Positions 23,015 to 36,086 of a stretch of DNA of 64,000 nucleotides are shown piece after piece (the stretch's first letter is position 1; the number at the start of each line of letters is the position of its first letter). The notes under the pieces were generated by a model. It was not told where the DNA came from. It saw only the letters and a program-made list of their open reading frames with translations, and made no database searches. Origin of the DNA: Phoronis australis (Eukaryota > Phoronida > Phoronidae). Location of the stretch: positions 323,776 through 387,775 of the forward strand of contig NMRA01000344.1 of NCBI GenBank assembly GCA_002633005.1. The letters run 5' to 3'. Made by a program: the position numbers and the translations under genes.

Positions 23015-24687
23015 TTGTATTTAGATAAAATTCCCCCGCCTATAAAATACACATCTCAATTGAGGTTTTTGACATTTTAATGGTTACAAGGTTACCACAG
23101 TTCGTCCCAGGAATAGTTACTGAATCTATTATATAGTTATTGCGAGGCAATGGATCAATGATATATTTGTGCAAGTGAAATATTTTTGTTTTAAACAAAG
23201 AGCAACATTTGATGGAGAAGACAAACAAAGCAAACTGTCTGCACTCTACAACGTGATCTTCCCAAAACATACTCACGTTTCTTTCTAACAGTTTTCCAAC
23301 TTCAAATTTGCAGACCGCCAATTTTATTTGGTGAGCTAGTGCTGGGGTTGAAACGTTTTCAATGCTAGAGTTTCCGTCGGCGTCCCAAGGATTTCCCGTT
23401 GCTCATTGCATTTAGTCCAGTGAAACACGATGGGGCTTGAAATACGGTGAAGATGGCCTAGTTGAGCTGACAATATAGCCTAAGTGAGAAGAAGCTTTGC
23501 AACTATAGGTGTTCTAAATGCCCCCGTCAGCGTCTAATCACAACTCGACACGTACTTTCTAATTGAAAATCGAGCTACTCTATGAAATCATAGACTATAT
23601 TAGTTGTCTATAATCTATAATGAAATACATCCGTCGAGAGCGAAATGAACACACTGCCGAGAAAAAAAAAACTTAAGAACATTCTTTTTTTTAGCAGCGC
23701 GTGTTACGACGTTCGTCCGCGATGAAATTGTACAGGTTTATGCAAAGTTTCAGGTCCTAGCTCAACTAAACAAAAGTATTGATAAAAATTTTGGGATCTG
23801 TTTCGGGGAAATCACCCTGTACAAAAGTACTGAAAATAAACGTTTCTTCTGTAGACATATTACCTAACCCGAAAACGCGCTTTTTGACGCAGAATGTGCC
23901 AGTCAAGGGTTCTTGTTTCATCTGTTGGAAGTCGTTTACATTTCGTTTACTTACGGCTGGCCACACCATGCCAGCATGGTCACCACAGAACTGGATGTGT
24001 ACAAATCCACGTTGCTGTTGGGCGACTTGCACTCTACAGAAAACTGCGCAGGCGCAGATGTGACCGAGTGGCCTACCTAACTTACACCCATGGAAAAAAT
24101 GAAGTTTCGCTAATGTAGAAAAAAACGCATTCAAGTTTTCACTTTGGTCGCATAGTAAAATACTGAGTATTTATAAATAAACCTCAGTGCATGGAATCGG
24201 GAGCTATGGAAGTGGCTAAACATTTTATCCACGACACTCTGTCAAGGGGATGTCCATTTTGAAAATCAGGCAACACCCATATTTGCAGACACTTATAAAC
24301 CGTAGTGAGCCCAGAGACACACAGTCGAATAAATAAACACCGAGTGGTATTACTGATTCAAATGCTCCAGTTTAACTACAGTGTTAAAGGATACTATCCT
24401 TTTTACGGCCCAAAACGCATTTTTAAGATTATAAATGTATGACATAGACTCTCAGAAGTCATTAAACTTGACTAGAGTTATAATGTAACAAACACAATAT
24501 TCAGCGTGTTTGAGATTTTATTACAAATTGTCAATTCTACATGGTTGACCTAATCGAGCACGAAAACCGGCGACTTGACTAGTTAAGGTGGTTGTATGCG
24601 ATGGATTTTGGATTTTTGACAGTTTTTGAATATTTATATTGTTTAAAAGTTTGATTGTTCATTTGCATGTTCATGACAAAATGAATT
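23015..24687. other. No gene recognised; NRF-1-like site
   Basis: ORFs at 23040-23321 (-), 23766-24134 (-) and 23779-24063 (+) overlap or carry no recognisable domain. The GC-richer block around 23900-24100 holds the NRF-1-like palindrome at 24045-24056 and a strong minus-strand splice donor (GTAAGT at 23949-23954). Confidence 0.4.
24045..24056. promoter_or_regulatory. NRF-1-like palindromic site
   Basis: TGCGCAGGCGCA matches the NRF-1 consensus YGCGCAKGCGCR closely. In animals such sites sit in promoters. It is not attached to any gene I can define here. Confidence 0.4.
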
Positions 24688-24935
24688 CATGCGCGCACCT
24701 AGATTTTAAAAAGAGGGGGTCGAATTTCTGACGAAGTGGACTTTTTCCTGACAAAAAAGCGGGAGGACTAAAAACGGGGTACCATATTCAGGACTGTGAA
24801 ATGTGCGTCTGAGCCTTTTTATTGGACTTTTGTCTCGAACGTTTTGTTTCTATGAAGCGGACCTTTTTGTCCACTTCGCCAAATGGGGGGGGGGGGCTCG
24901 TTTGAGCCTCCCGAGCCCCCGTGGGTGCGCGCATG
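24688..24935. mobile_element. CATGCGCGCACC inverted-repeat element, copy 2
   Basis: Begins CATGCGCGCACC and ends GGTGCGCGCATG, a perfect 12-base terminal inverted repeat. The interior matches 6164-6407 over nearly the full length in the same orientation. 248 bases, non-coding. Confidence 0.88.
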
Positions 24936-27305
24936 GAATAGACTTGAAAAGTGCATAGTTGTCATTTTTAAAAATCTATGAAAATTTTTTTCCTATAGGA
25001 CTGCTCATCAGGCTTGGATGGTAGGAATCTGGGAGCTTAGAAAACAACTGACCGCTTACTTCAGAAAGCCCTTGGTCAAAATGCACAATAGCCCAAGCAG
25101 ACAAATTGGCTTTGGGTATGACAAGCATATACAAGTGCCCTCTGGTGTCTTTTTGCCATGTTATGTAAAACTGGAGCATTACATGCACAAATTTTCATTG
25201 AAAGTTGACCAAAAGTAGCATGTGATATCTGTAAAAGCTCGTTATCCCGGTTCATTATTTCCAAGTAGTAGGAACACGCTCACGTTTATTTCTCAGCTAT
25301 CTTTTGAACAAATTTTACGAAATAAAAAATTGGAATCTAATTCAAATTAACCAACCTCAAATCCGTGCCAGGGATTTTATATAATTTTATTACAACTTAT
25401 TGAAGTTGGAGGTTTGACTTTTTGTTGTGTGTTTGCCAAATCTCAGAAACAAACAAAGTACAAAAACAGGGTGTCATGATGGTTTCATGGTCATAGTTGT
25501 GTATTGGTGACTTAAATAAAACTATTGGAAGATTTTGAAATCAATGACAGAATTTTTTGGAAAACCAAACCAAGAAAAATGACCTTTTTAGGAAAACTTA
25601 AATATTTTTTATTATCAAAATAACTGGTCACTCAAAAAAACATTTTCTTTGCTTTTTCTCAAGTTGTGGGTCACATTTAAGACGACATATCTCAAAGTTT
25701 TCACTTTTTACAGATTAACATGGAAGAACAACAGTGTATCTTCCTCCATTAATTACGCTGAAAATACTCTGTTATTTATCGAGTGGGTTTTAGTTCCGCC
25801 AGCAGAGGGTTTGATTGTGACAGCGAGGGTTTCACGCCAGGGTAATCTCACTAAGTCACGTTTCTTACCAAAAATATCAATTTAAGATCCGGAAATACAT
25901 CAGCAACGAGGCTATTACAAGTTTTTCAAAAGATTTTTGAAATTTGCAGATATTTTTTTTAGGCAATCATGTTGCAATTACTAAAAATATCAACACGTTA
26001 ATATACAAACATTTTGGTATTACTGTACTGGTTTATCGATTTGCAGGTGATTTCGTAAACGCTATATCGTAACAATAGAGATTTGTGATTGTGTATTCCA
26101 TTAAAAAAGTTGAGGTCTTCCATCCCATTTTCAATTTTTTAAACGGTGATTTCTTCAATAACAGGCTTAACACTGAATAACATTTTGAGCTATCTATATT
26201 CGTGTATTGATGATACGTTTACACTACCTGCAATATTTTGGATTGCAACTACATTGTGCTTAATTACCCGTCTTATGGACGAGTTATGCAGGGGTCGCCT
26301 ATAACAAAATTGTAATGCAATATATTTTCATGAAGCTAAATTTATGACAAAGCTTTATTGATCTACCCATCAATGGACTCAAATAAAGCCTTGATTCTGT
26401 GCGAAGTGACTATTTATTATAACACGTTAAGCATTCCAACGATAAGCACTTCAAGTTAACTCCGCATAGTATACTCCTTGTTTGTACAAGGGGTGGCGGT
26501 TAATCTCTGTAAGCGACTTATTACTTGCCAGTAAGGGTATTGATTTAGAACAAAATACCTGTCTTGACACGCGGCGACATTCATAGACGACTATGTTTAT
26601 AAATTGCCCACTGGTCAGTTTAATTAAACTTTAGCCTGTAACAAGGCGTCCGAGTTACCTTACGTTACCAGTCTTATCTGTATCATGTTTTAAAAGCTAA
26701 ACGATGCGACTTTTGGCTACACCGTGTGCACATAAAGACTTAACTGGTAGTTTATAACTTATAAAACGCCCGCCCGACTTCTCTGGGATTGGTTTAGAAT
26801 TAATGCACCTTACGATATTTGACTATTTCGAGCATTTCGGCACCTTTTAAGCGACAAGCTAGGTTTTAGGACAGAATAACGCATTTTGAGGATTACATGT
26901 ATTGTTGGGTTGGACTGATATCTTGAAGTTATTAGCTTCAATCAGAGCTATAAAACATCAAATTCAGTTGTTTTTCGTGATTTTGTTACAAGTCGCCTAT
27001 TCCTAAAGATAATTGCCAATCATTCTATCTGAACTCCAAATTTAAATACACAGCTATTTATCGAGACGGATTATCTCAACGAGCAAAATGTTGGACTGCG
27101 ACCGCGCAGGTTACGCATTCGCCTGGTTCGGCGCTGAGGGTGATCTAAGAAAACCCCCCTCTCTCGCCGACAGTGTCTGACTAAACTAATAATTACGTCA
27201 CGATAAAACTGGGGACGCTTAGGTTGAACACCAAGTTGATCTTAAGTTAGGATGTTGCTTAATTACGGCATGCGAACAGAGCAGTTTGCTGTTCCTGGTT
27301 GCAAG
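24936..27305. other. No gene recognised
   Basis: AT-rich sequence. An ORF at 25649-25885 (+) has no recognisable motif. I see nothing else that can be supported. Confidence 0.45.
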
Positions 27306-27896
27306 AAACAGTCTCAAATGGGAACTCAGCTATCTTCCTGAACTTTTCAAAGTCAAAGAGAAGATCATAACAAAGATAAATTGATAAAAACATTTATTTT
27401 TTAGTAAACAACGACACAAATACGAAAACGATTGAGGGAACTTATATTCCGATGTACTAATAGGCGGCGCACCATAGGGGGCAGTGGCGGATCTAGGATA
27501 CCATAAGGGAGGCCAATATGTTGCCTCCGGGAATTGCCCCCCTCCCCCTAAATCCGCATATGGGGGGCTGGGGGGGTATAACTCACTTTTTTCAGTGCTT
27601 CGCCGCTTATGATACTACGTACATCTTCACAAACAGGCGTTGTACACCTTTACTCCAATTACTAAAAATGTAGAGCAAGTGACCTCCGGTTTATGTGCAG
27701 AGTATACATCATGTACATGCCAACAGGCATGAAACGTTGACTTGACGCTGCTAGCTACTTGGACTGCGCTGTCCCCGGCTTTGTCGCAAATTGTCCGCCT
27801 GGTCGCAATTAGCACAACTGGGAACGTGACGTAGTAGTTTCTACAAGAACAAAACATTGTAATTAACATATGGATTGCAGTCGGTATTTACAATAA
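27306..27896 (+). repeat. Second N-centred direct duplication, copy 1
   Basis: 591 bases that recur at 27898-28498 on the other side of the N at 27897. The copies are nearly identical except for substitutions and a 10-base insertion in copy 2 (CAGCTTCACG near 28329). As at the P450, this reads as two haplotypes placed in tandem. Confidence 0.92.
27463..27606. mobile_element. GGCGGCGCAC inverted-repeat element with nested CAGTGGCGGATC block
   Basis: Starts GGCGGCGCACCATAGGGG and ends AGTGCTTCGCCGC (inverse of the start). Inside, CAGTGGCGGATCTAGG opens and CCCCCTAAATCCGC closes a second inverted pair, so one short element appears to have inserted into another. The same structure is repeated at 28055-28199 because of the haplotype duplication. 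Confidence 0.72.
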
Positions 27897-27897
27897 N
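27897..27897. other. Single N, assembly join
   Basis: Separates two near-identical blocks of 591 and 601 bases. Confidence 0.95.
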
Positions 27898-28498
27898 AAA
27901 CAGTCTCAAATGGGAACTCAGCTGTCTTCCTGAACTTTTCAAAGTCAAACAGAAGATCATAACAAAGATAAATTGATAAAAACATTTATTTTTTAGTAAA
28001 CAACGACACAAATACGAAAACGATTGAGGGAACTTATATTCCGATGTACTAATAGGCGGCGCACCATAGGGGGCAGTGGCGGATCTAGGATACCATAAGG
28101 GAGGCCAATATGTTGCCTCCGGGAATTGCCCCCCTCCCCCTAAATCCGCCTATGGGGGGCTGGGGGGGTATAACTCACTTTTTTCAGTGCTGCGCCGCCA
28201 ATGATACTACGTACATCTTCACAAACAGGCGTTGTACACCTTTACTCCGATTACTAAAAATGTAGAGCAAGTGACCTCCGGTTTATGTGCAGAGTATACA
28301 TCATGTACATGCCAACAGGCATGAAACGCAGCTTCACGTTGACTTGACGCTGCTAGCTACTTGGACTGCGCTGTCCCCGGCTTTGTCGCAAATTGTCCGC
28401 CTGGTCGCAATTAGCACAACTGGGAACGTGGCGTAGTAGTTTCTACAAGAACAAAACATTGTAATTAACATATGGACTGCAGTCGGTATTTACAATAA
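27898..28498 (+). repeat. Second N-centred direct duplication, copy 2
   Basis: 601-base copy of 27306-27896. Its 10-base insertion shifts the only longer ORF of copy 1 (27627-27869, minus), which argues that ORF is not a gene. Confidence 0.92.
28055..28199. mobile_element. GGCGGCGCAC inverted-repeat element (haplotype copy)
   Basis: Counterpart of 27463-27606 in the second haplotype block, here with the cleaner end GTGCTGCGCCGCC. Not an independent insertion. Confidence 0.72.
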
Positions 28499-29842
28499 AC
28501 GAAAGACATACGGAGGCCCTAGGTACAACAGAGAAGGCAACCTTCAATGAAACGGACTTTACTTTTCCACAACGCTGGTTGACAAGAATGTATGCCCCTT
28601 TCCCGTTTCTGAGTGAACACAAAAGAACAAAATAAAACAAATTCTACTTTGAAAACCGTTAAGCAATCAGGGGCGTTTACAGAATTTTAAGTTGGGGGGG
28701 GGGCAGGAGAGAGTATTATCCAGGATTTTGGGCCTCAGACATTCACACTCCCAACACTGCCGAGTGGAGTCTGGGAGAATTTTAGGGGGGGGGGCATGGC
28801 CCCCTTGGCCCCCTCTAAATCCGTCACTGACAATATTAGAACTATCAAGCTCTCCTAGCTGGGATTCTTTATTCACCCAAGCCAAATATGTAATGTTGAA
28901 AATCTGATATGATGCAAACCCGGGGCGGTTCTAAGATTTTGAGATAGGGAGGGGAGCAGAGTAGAGTATTAACCAGGATTTTGTCCGTCAGACATTCGCA
29001 CCCTCGAACTGCCAAATGGAATTGGGGAGAATTTTAGGGGTGCAAGGCGCCCTTGCTCCCCCCTAAACCCGACACTGCATTATTAGGGCTCTAAGTTGGT
29101 TGCGTCAAAATAGATTGGGGAAATAAAACCCGGTGATCGTAGCTTATTCCACGGGGGTCTTTCATGATACTGAATGCCAAGTAAGCGATTTGTGCTCCCG
29201 AAAACCTAAGCATATACAAAATGTTCACTAGTCCAATTAATCGACAGCACATCGCTTAAAAATTTACCATTTCATAAAAAGATACGGTAGCGCCGAACGA
29301 ATACGGTAAACAGGGTTATCTTTAGATAGTTGGGTGGGGTTCTGTTGGGGTGAAGTTGACTTGAGTAAAATGACTCGACAGCCGTAGTAACGAAACCAGT
29401 GTGACACAGATGAGAGCCAGTAGGACGTTGATTTATAGCTGGGAAATAATAGCGGGTAAGTTTTCTTCTTAAATTTTATTGAAATTAAAATTAAAGACAA
29501 AGAAATGCAAACGTTATATTTCTTACAACATTATACTTCTGTTAGGCTACTTTCAATACTTGAATAAAAACACCGGCATGTTTACAAGAAATTTTCTATC
29601 ATAGTAACTGCACGAATATTGTTTGCAAAGATTACCTGGCGATTGAACGTTACACATAAAAATGCCGCAGTGGTGATCTGGTCCAAACACTTATTCTGGA
29701 AAGCAAAAACGAATCACAGGCTCTGAATGATAACCTAAGGGTATTATTTTTCACCTTACAATTTCAGGCAGTGCTTTAACGATAGTGTCTTCAGCATCTA
29801 AAAAAAGTCGAGACCCATAACGAGCGAAACCTCTTTTATACA
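28499..29842. other. Mucin upstream flank, no gene seen
   Basis: Besides the two G-rich elements I see only a fragment resembling the CTACCGTA terminus at about 29283-29308. The sequence cctcttttatacag at 29831-29842 looks like a splice acceptor, so the mucin probably has a non-coding first exon somewhere in this stretch. Confidence 0.4.
28669..29079. mobile_element. Two adjacent copies of a G-rich short element
   Basis: Blocks at about 28669-28829 and 28920-29079 share, in order, an AGTATTAWCCAGGATTTTG segment, TCAGACATTC, CACTCCCAACACTGCC or a variant, GGGAGAATTTTAGGGG, and a closing CCCCTAAAnCCG-CACTG. The closing end is the inverse of a CAGTG-CGGATTTAG-type end and resembles the nested block at 27483. 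Head-to-tail copies about 250 bases apart. Confidence 0.65.
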
Positions 29843-29860
29843 GACTTATCAGGTATCAAC

Positions 29861-32800
29861 ATGCCCAGAATGAATTTTATAGTTTTTGTGGCCTTCATCG
29901 CTATATGGAGTACAGCTACGAATTCACAGAACGTGACTTCAGTTAAATTTACCTCAACAACTCGGAAAACGGACATCGGAAGTAGCCAAACAACTACCGT
30001 TGAAGGCACTACTGAAGATCTTACAGCGACAGAGGTGTTGTTCACTACATGGAAGAAAAAGGCGAGTATCAATACACCGAAGGCCTTAACCGCGGCGACA
30101 ACAGAGAGTGTAGCAGGTCAGACAACCGTGAACAGTTTGGACACAACGACCACAAAACAGCCAAAAACGGCTACGCAAGTTGAGCCGAGAATTACACAGT
30201 CCAACAAATCAGAGACGATGATTACTTCCGATCTTACAAGCACAACATTGCTACAACCATTCCCAAGCATTAACTACACCACGGAAACCACAGTTACTCA
30301 GGAAGCTTTGCCGCAAACAAACAAAACAACTGTACCTACCATCAAATATTCACTAAATACCACGGTCGTCTCATCAACTGTCAAACAAATCAGCACTACA
30401 CCTATACTGAACACAGTGCACAATACGACCACGCCACGAAGCAGAAACACAAAGGCCTCTACCGTTATTCCAGCATCTACCACGCGATCTAGCACCGCAC
30501 TCTTGCCAAACAATAGTCAGCCACTGAATATTACCGTTGCTTCCTTATCAACGAAGAAAGCAACTGTCATGGCAGTGACCAACAGCACACCTTTAATGAG
30601 CGCCACAACCTCTCGTGAGGCAAACAGCTCCATGATTCCAAACATCAAACGATCATCGCCAGTTTCTCCTACTTCGACAGTGAAAACAAGAACTGCACTG
30701 TCGGCATACAACAATTCTACAGTCCAGCCAACGGTCTCCGAGCAAACTTACACCGAGGCGATGTTGTCAACTGGCAAATCTTCAACGAATGCCACTGTTG
30801 TCCCATCAACTATAACAAAACCAAAAATCTCGTACGAGACCAATACCAACTCTTCAATTGAAGTTACCACAGTGCCAACAACAAATGCACACACTAAGAC
30901 CACGAACGTTACAGTTAAAAACAACAAAACCGCCCCCAAAACCAAACTTTCTACTGCAAAACTTCCAAAAACTACCACACAGAACATTCGCGTCAGTCAG
31001 AAACCTTTAACAACGCTACTAACACCAAAACCCACATATGTGACAAAGGCAAAACACCCAGAAAACATCACACGATTGCCAATTAATGTCACTGAAGTGA
31101 ATACTAAAACCACGAACAACAACCTGACAACAACTATAACACCTAAAGCAACAGATACGACAACGACTAAACCCTCAACAAACACCAGCGACACACAAAC
31201 ACTTGTAAATACAACAATCAGGCCAAATACGACAACAATCAGGCCAAATACAACAAAAATGACAAAGCTGAATATCACAGATGTACCGAAGATCAAGTAT
31301 TCAAAAATTATCGGTAGCACACAAACAAGTGTTGTTCAACAGAATACCACAGGTAAGAATAGCACTCGAACAACTCCGGGAAAACAAAACACCAAAGAAT
31401 TCGCAAACACCAAATATTCAACTAATAACCCAAGCACACCTACAACTGCAAGTCAGACAAAGAAAACAGCCAAGGTTACCAATCTGGAAACTACGTTTAA
31501 ACCAAGCACCTCCCATTTGGCGCGCACTAAACCAGGAAACACCACAGTAGCGCCTATTAGTGTTATTCACCAAAATGCTACAGTAGAGTTTAAAGCCTCT
31601 GCAACTTCTGTGAAACCAGACACCACGGATAAGCCAAAGACAAAAGTTGTACCTAGCAGCACAGAGAGATACACAACTAACATCCAAAAGAATTCTACAA
31701 TCATAGGTAACATGTCGACATTTACGATGAAACCAAACCCCACCGCTGTGCAGGAAACAGAGTCTCTAGTGAAGACCACAAATGGTAATACAGCTGATCT
31801 TCATTTCAATACTACACCCACTCTTCAAATTACGACAGCTACGGAGACACCCAAAACAACAGACGCTCACACAACTTTCATTCAACCCACAACTACAACC
31901 ATGCGTAACACAACTGTGGCAAAAACGAAAAGTGAGCCAGAAACCAGCCTTTCAACGAAAAGTTCCGCGGCAATGACGACACCTATTGATCCAAAAGCTA
32001 GAGTCACGAGAAGTACTACAACAACACCAGTGAAACCGAACACCAAAAAAACAAAATATTCAGGGAACTCCACAAGCGCAACTACATCTGCTACGCAACC
32101 AAATTCTATGGCTAGCCAAAAGACGTCGACAATGGCTAAACCGAGCACCACCTATATCCACAAGAAAAACACTTTGGCTGTTACCACGGCTGCATCTGTA
32201 ACAGGTAATCGGCCGAATGCTACAGATTCGCAAAACACTACAGTTTCGATAAAACCAACATTTGTTGGTAACACCGCACGTGAACCTTCAACAGCAGTTC
32301 AACCAAAATCCACAATCAAACTTAACACTTCAACGACTACGTCACTACCAACGTTCTCAGCCACGCAAAACACCACGAGGTCATCAGCCACGCAAAATAT
32401 CAGAAGATCAACCCTCATAACAGATGTACCTACGACTGTTATTCATCGAAATATCACGTATAAACAAAACGCTTCTGCAAGTACAATTAAACACAAAACT
32501 ACTGACATTTCACTTTCAACTACTATCCAACAAAACACGACAGAAATGCTTGAAATGACAACTAATATAATACCGATTTCCACCAACATGCCAAAGACCA
32601 AGTCTTCATCAAACACCACCGCTGTAGCTACGTCTGTTATGAAACCAAATACCACAGTCGTACCTAAAACACTGGTAACTAAGGTAAAATCGAATACTAC
32701 AATTGAGCGAAAGACCAACTTGTCAACGTACGCAAGTAGTGCGACGCCACCTGTTGTTCAACCCAATTCTACAGTCATCTATAACTCCTCAACAACTACA

Positions 32801-35800
32801 GCAAAGCCAAACGCCACATACATGGTGAAAACGAAACCTTTAGAAAATTCCACACGATCTCCAACAGCTAATATTCAACTGAATGTTACGGAAATGCTTA
32901 ATATTTCGACTACTACGTCAAAATCGAATACCACAAATGAGCCGAAAACCAAATTTTCAGCCACACGAACACCCATAACGGCTAGTAAGCCGAACGGTAC
33001 GAACAAATTCAATACTTCAATTACTACGATAAAGCCGAATCCCATTGACACGATCAAGACCAAATTTACAACAAACATCACGCGTGCACCTACATCTGCT
33101 TACCAACTGACTACCACGGTAACGCGAAACACTTCGACAACAATGGGGAAGCCAAGCACACCACATATGCCAAAGACAACTTCTTTATTTAACACCACGG
33201 GCGCAACTATAACTCTCAATCAACCGAACGCTACAGGCCATCAAAAATCTCTGACAAGTACGGAACAGCCAAAATCAGCTGCCAACGTTACAGTCGCACC
33301 CACAACTAACATTCGACTGAATTTTACGAATATGCCTAAAATTGCAACAATGATACAACCGAACTCCACAGACCCACCGACGACTAAGTCTTCATTACAC
33401 ACCACTGACGCACCTTTATCTTTTCCTCAACCAAATACTACAGTTACACTTAAAACACTACCAACTACGGCGAAACCGAATACCACAAGTGAGCCAAAAG
33501 CCAACACTTCAACGAACACGAGTGGAACACCAACAACCGTTATCAAAATGAATTCTACAATGATATACTACGCTACGACAGCTGCAATTAAGCCAAACGG
33601 CACAGTATCAATGAAGACAGAATCTTTAGTAAAAACTACAGTTCCACCGACAGCTGTTGTTCACCACAATGCTACGAACATGCTGAACACATCTATTACT
33701 GTGATCAAACCGAATTCCACAAACGTGCATTTAGCTTACACAAGTACTCCTGCACCTACGATGCGGCTGAATGCTACCATGACAACTACTGAACAACCGA
33801 ACACCACAGAAAAGTTAAAATCAGAAACTGCGAGGAACACCACAAGCTTACCCACAAACGCGACGGATAAGGCCAACGCTTCGAGCATGACAAAACCGAA
33901 ATCCACTGACGTGCCATGGAGCAAACGCTCAACAAACACCACAACCGCACCCACGTCTACTATCCAGCAGAATACCGCGTCAACGCAAAACACCCCGCCA
34001 ACAATAATTAAAGCAAGCACCACAATCGGGCTAATGACAATCTCGTTATCAAACGGCACAGCTACAACCACAGTTGGTAATCCACCGAATACTACAGACA
34101 TGCAAAACACTCTAACAAGTACGACGAAACCAAAACACGTTCCTAACACTACGACAGATGTTCAACTAAATACCACGGCCAGGTTAAACACTTTGATAAC
34201 GCTGATAAAACTGTACACTACAGATGTGCCAAAGACCACATTTCCAAAAAATCATAATGTTACAGCCATGCGCGGTACTTCTTCATCTACATCTACACAA
34301 AACCCAACCACCACAGTTAAGCGAATAACAAACGCTTCATTGAACTCAACAGATCAACCCATAACCGTTACTCACCCGAAGACTAGTGCGGTTATGGCAA
34401 ACACTTCGATAAAAGCCAACACCACAGCAATGCCGAAAACAGAAGCTTCAGCGAACATCACTGGCGCGCCTAAAACTGTTATTCAAACGAACAGCACAAG
34501 ATTGCAAAACACCCTGACACCTACGGTCAAACCCAACGCCACAGACGTTCCAAAGACAACGTTTGTAGCGAACACCACCGATGCACCCACAGGTGTTATT
34601 GACCTGAATGTCACAGCCACGCCCAAGACTTCGAGCACTATGAACAAAATGAATACCACAGGCGGGCCAGAGCTCAACACGTCTGAAAGCACAACAAACG
34701 CGCCTACATCGGTTCTTCGAAAAAATAATACAGTATCAGTTTACACGCCGACAACTATGACGAAACCGAATACCACTAGTGAGCAAAAAACCCATTCCTT
34801 AACGACCAAAACTGGTAAGTCTACGACTACTATAAACCAAAATTATAACACTCCGGCAACTGTGGTGAAACAGAACTCTACAGATGTACCAAAGACTAGC
34901 TCTTCACAGAACACTACAGATGTTCCACAGACTAGATCTTCACAGAACACTACACATGTATCACAGACTAGATCTTCACAGAACACTACAGATGTACCAC
35001 AGACTAGTTCATTACAAAACACTACAGATGTACCAGAGACTAGCTCTTTACAGAACACTACAGGTGTTCCACAAACTAACTCTCCACAGAACGCTACAAA
35101 TGTTCCACAGACTAGCTCTTCACAGAACACTACAGATGTACCACAGACTAGTTCATTACAAAACACTACAGATGTACCAGAGACTAGCTCTCCACAGAAC
35201 ACTACATATGTTTCACAGACTAACTCTTCACAGAGCATTACAGATGTACCACAGACTAGCTCTTCTGTTGACACCAAACGCATAACAACAACAGTGACAA
35301 ATATAAACACTGCAATATTACCAAATACCCAATCCTCATCGAAAGTTCCAATAGTTTGGACAACCATAATGCAGCCAAACACTACAGCCGGTTTTAACTC
35401 CACGCCGCTTAACACCATAAACTCTTCAACAACTACAGCAAATACAAACACCAACACTGTATCAAGTACCAGGTTTTCCATAAGCACTACTGTCTCTTTA
35501 AAATCAACAATACCGACAAACACTGCAGCAGAAACAAAAACGTTTTCGCCTGTGAACAATACAATCATGACACCAACCAAACCAACAGAGACCACTTTCC
35601 TACCAACAAGTACAAGTCAATGGAAAATGACTAACGAGTCAACGTCCAGAAACATTTCAGACGCTCCCACAACAAGTTCGCCATCATTAACTACGCTTGA
35701 TTCGTCCCCGGAGGTACCGGCAAGTAATGCACCCACGATCACGTCAACAGCAAACACGGTGGGAAGGAAAAGTTCATCATTGACCTCTTCAACATCACCG

Positions 35801-36086
35801 CCAAGGACCTCTTCACATGATCGCAATTCGGTTACTTCAACTACAACAATGAATCCGGTATCCAGCTCAGATACAACGACAACAAGAAGATCGAATTCAA
35901 CGACTTTGTGCTCTTCTCCAATACTTGACGAAAATACAAAAGCCCTGAACCAGCATCAGAACTTGTACAAGACCGACGAAACAATGTATTTTGATTGCAG
36001 GGAGGGATACGAATATCATAACGGAAGTTATGACATCGTTTGTATGGATGACGGAAATTGGAGTGATGACCCAGTGGTTTGTAAAA
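29861..36086 (+). CDS. Membrane-tethered mucin, exon with signal peptide, giant Thr/Ser/Asn domain and first sushi domain
   Basis: The 6226-base exon opens with a signal peptide (MPRMNFIVFVAFIAIWST) and then about 1990 residues dominated by Thr, Ser, Asn, Pro and Lys, as in mucins. Much of it follows a degenerate 39-residue repeat of the form KPNTTxxPKTKxSxNTTxAP, TxVIxxNxTxMxNTSTTxx, with about three Asn-X-Thr/Ser sequons per unit. Residues 1679-1798 are ten tandem 12-residue units (TSSSQNTTDVPQ type). Residues 2017-2074 form a sushi/CCP domain with four Cys, FDCREGY and a Trp before the last Cys. The exon ends in phase 1 at a GTAAGT donor (36087); reading on to a stop at 36142 would be intron retention. 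The protein would be a heavily O- and N-glycosylated cell-surface glycoprotein. No homologue is named because repeat regions diverge fast. Confidence 0.88.
30900..34830 (+). repeat. Degenerate 117-bp (39-residue) coding repeat
   Basis: Clear 39-residue spacing is seen, for example, between KPNATYMVKTKPLENS (32811 on), KSNTTNEPKTKFSA, and between KPNATDVPKT (34530 on), KMNTTGGPEL and KPNTTSEQKT. Units are strongly diverged at the DNA level and some contain small indels, but the KPNTT, NTT and NxT positions and the AP-T turn persist. Limits are approximate. Confidence 0.7.
34895..35254 (+). repeat. 36-bp coding tandem repeat, exactly ten copies
   Basis: Ten in-frame units of 36 bases (consensus ACTAGCTCTTCACAGAACAC followed by TACAGATGTACCACAG) encode TSSSQNTTDVPQ and variants. 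Each unit except the last keeps the sequon Asn-(Thr/Ala)-Thr. Some variants recur as pairs (units 3-4 and 7-8, with DVPQ then DVPE), suggesting expansion in blocks. Confidence 0.95.

Noticed and set aside
27627-27869. Minus-strand ORF of 80 codons
   Set aside because: Its copy in the second haplotype block carries a 10-base insertion that breaks the frame.
29834-29840. TATA box for the mucin
   Set aside because: It is only about 21 bases before the start codon and reads better as part of a splice acceptor.
34843-35595. 250-codon minus-strand ORF opposite the mucin repeats, and similar antisense frames between 30.3 and 35.8 kb
   Set aside because: They are mirror frames of a coding tandem repeat; the composition (Val, Phe, Gly, Leu) is what the complement of Thr/Asn codons gives.
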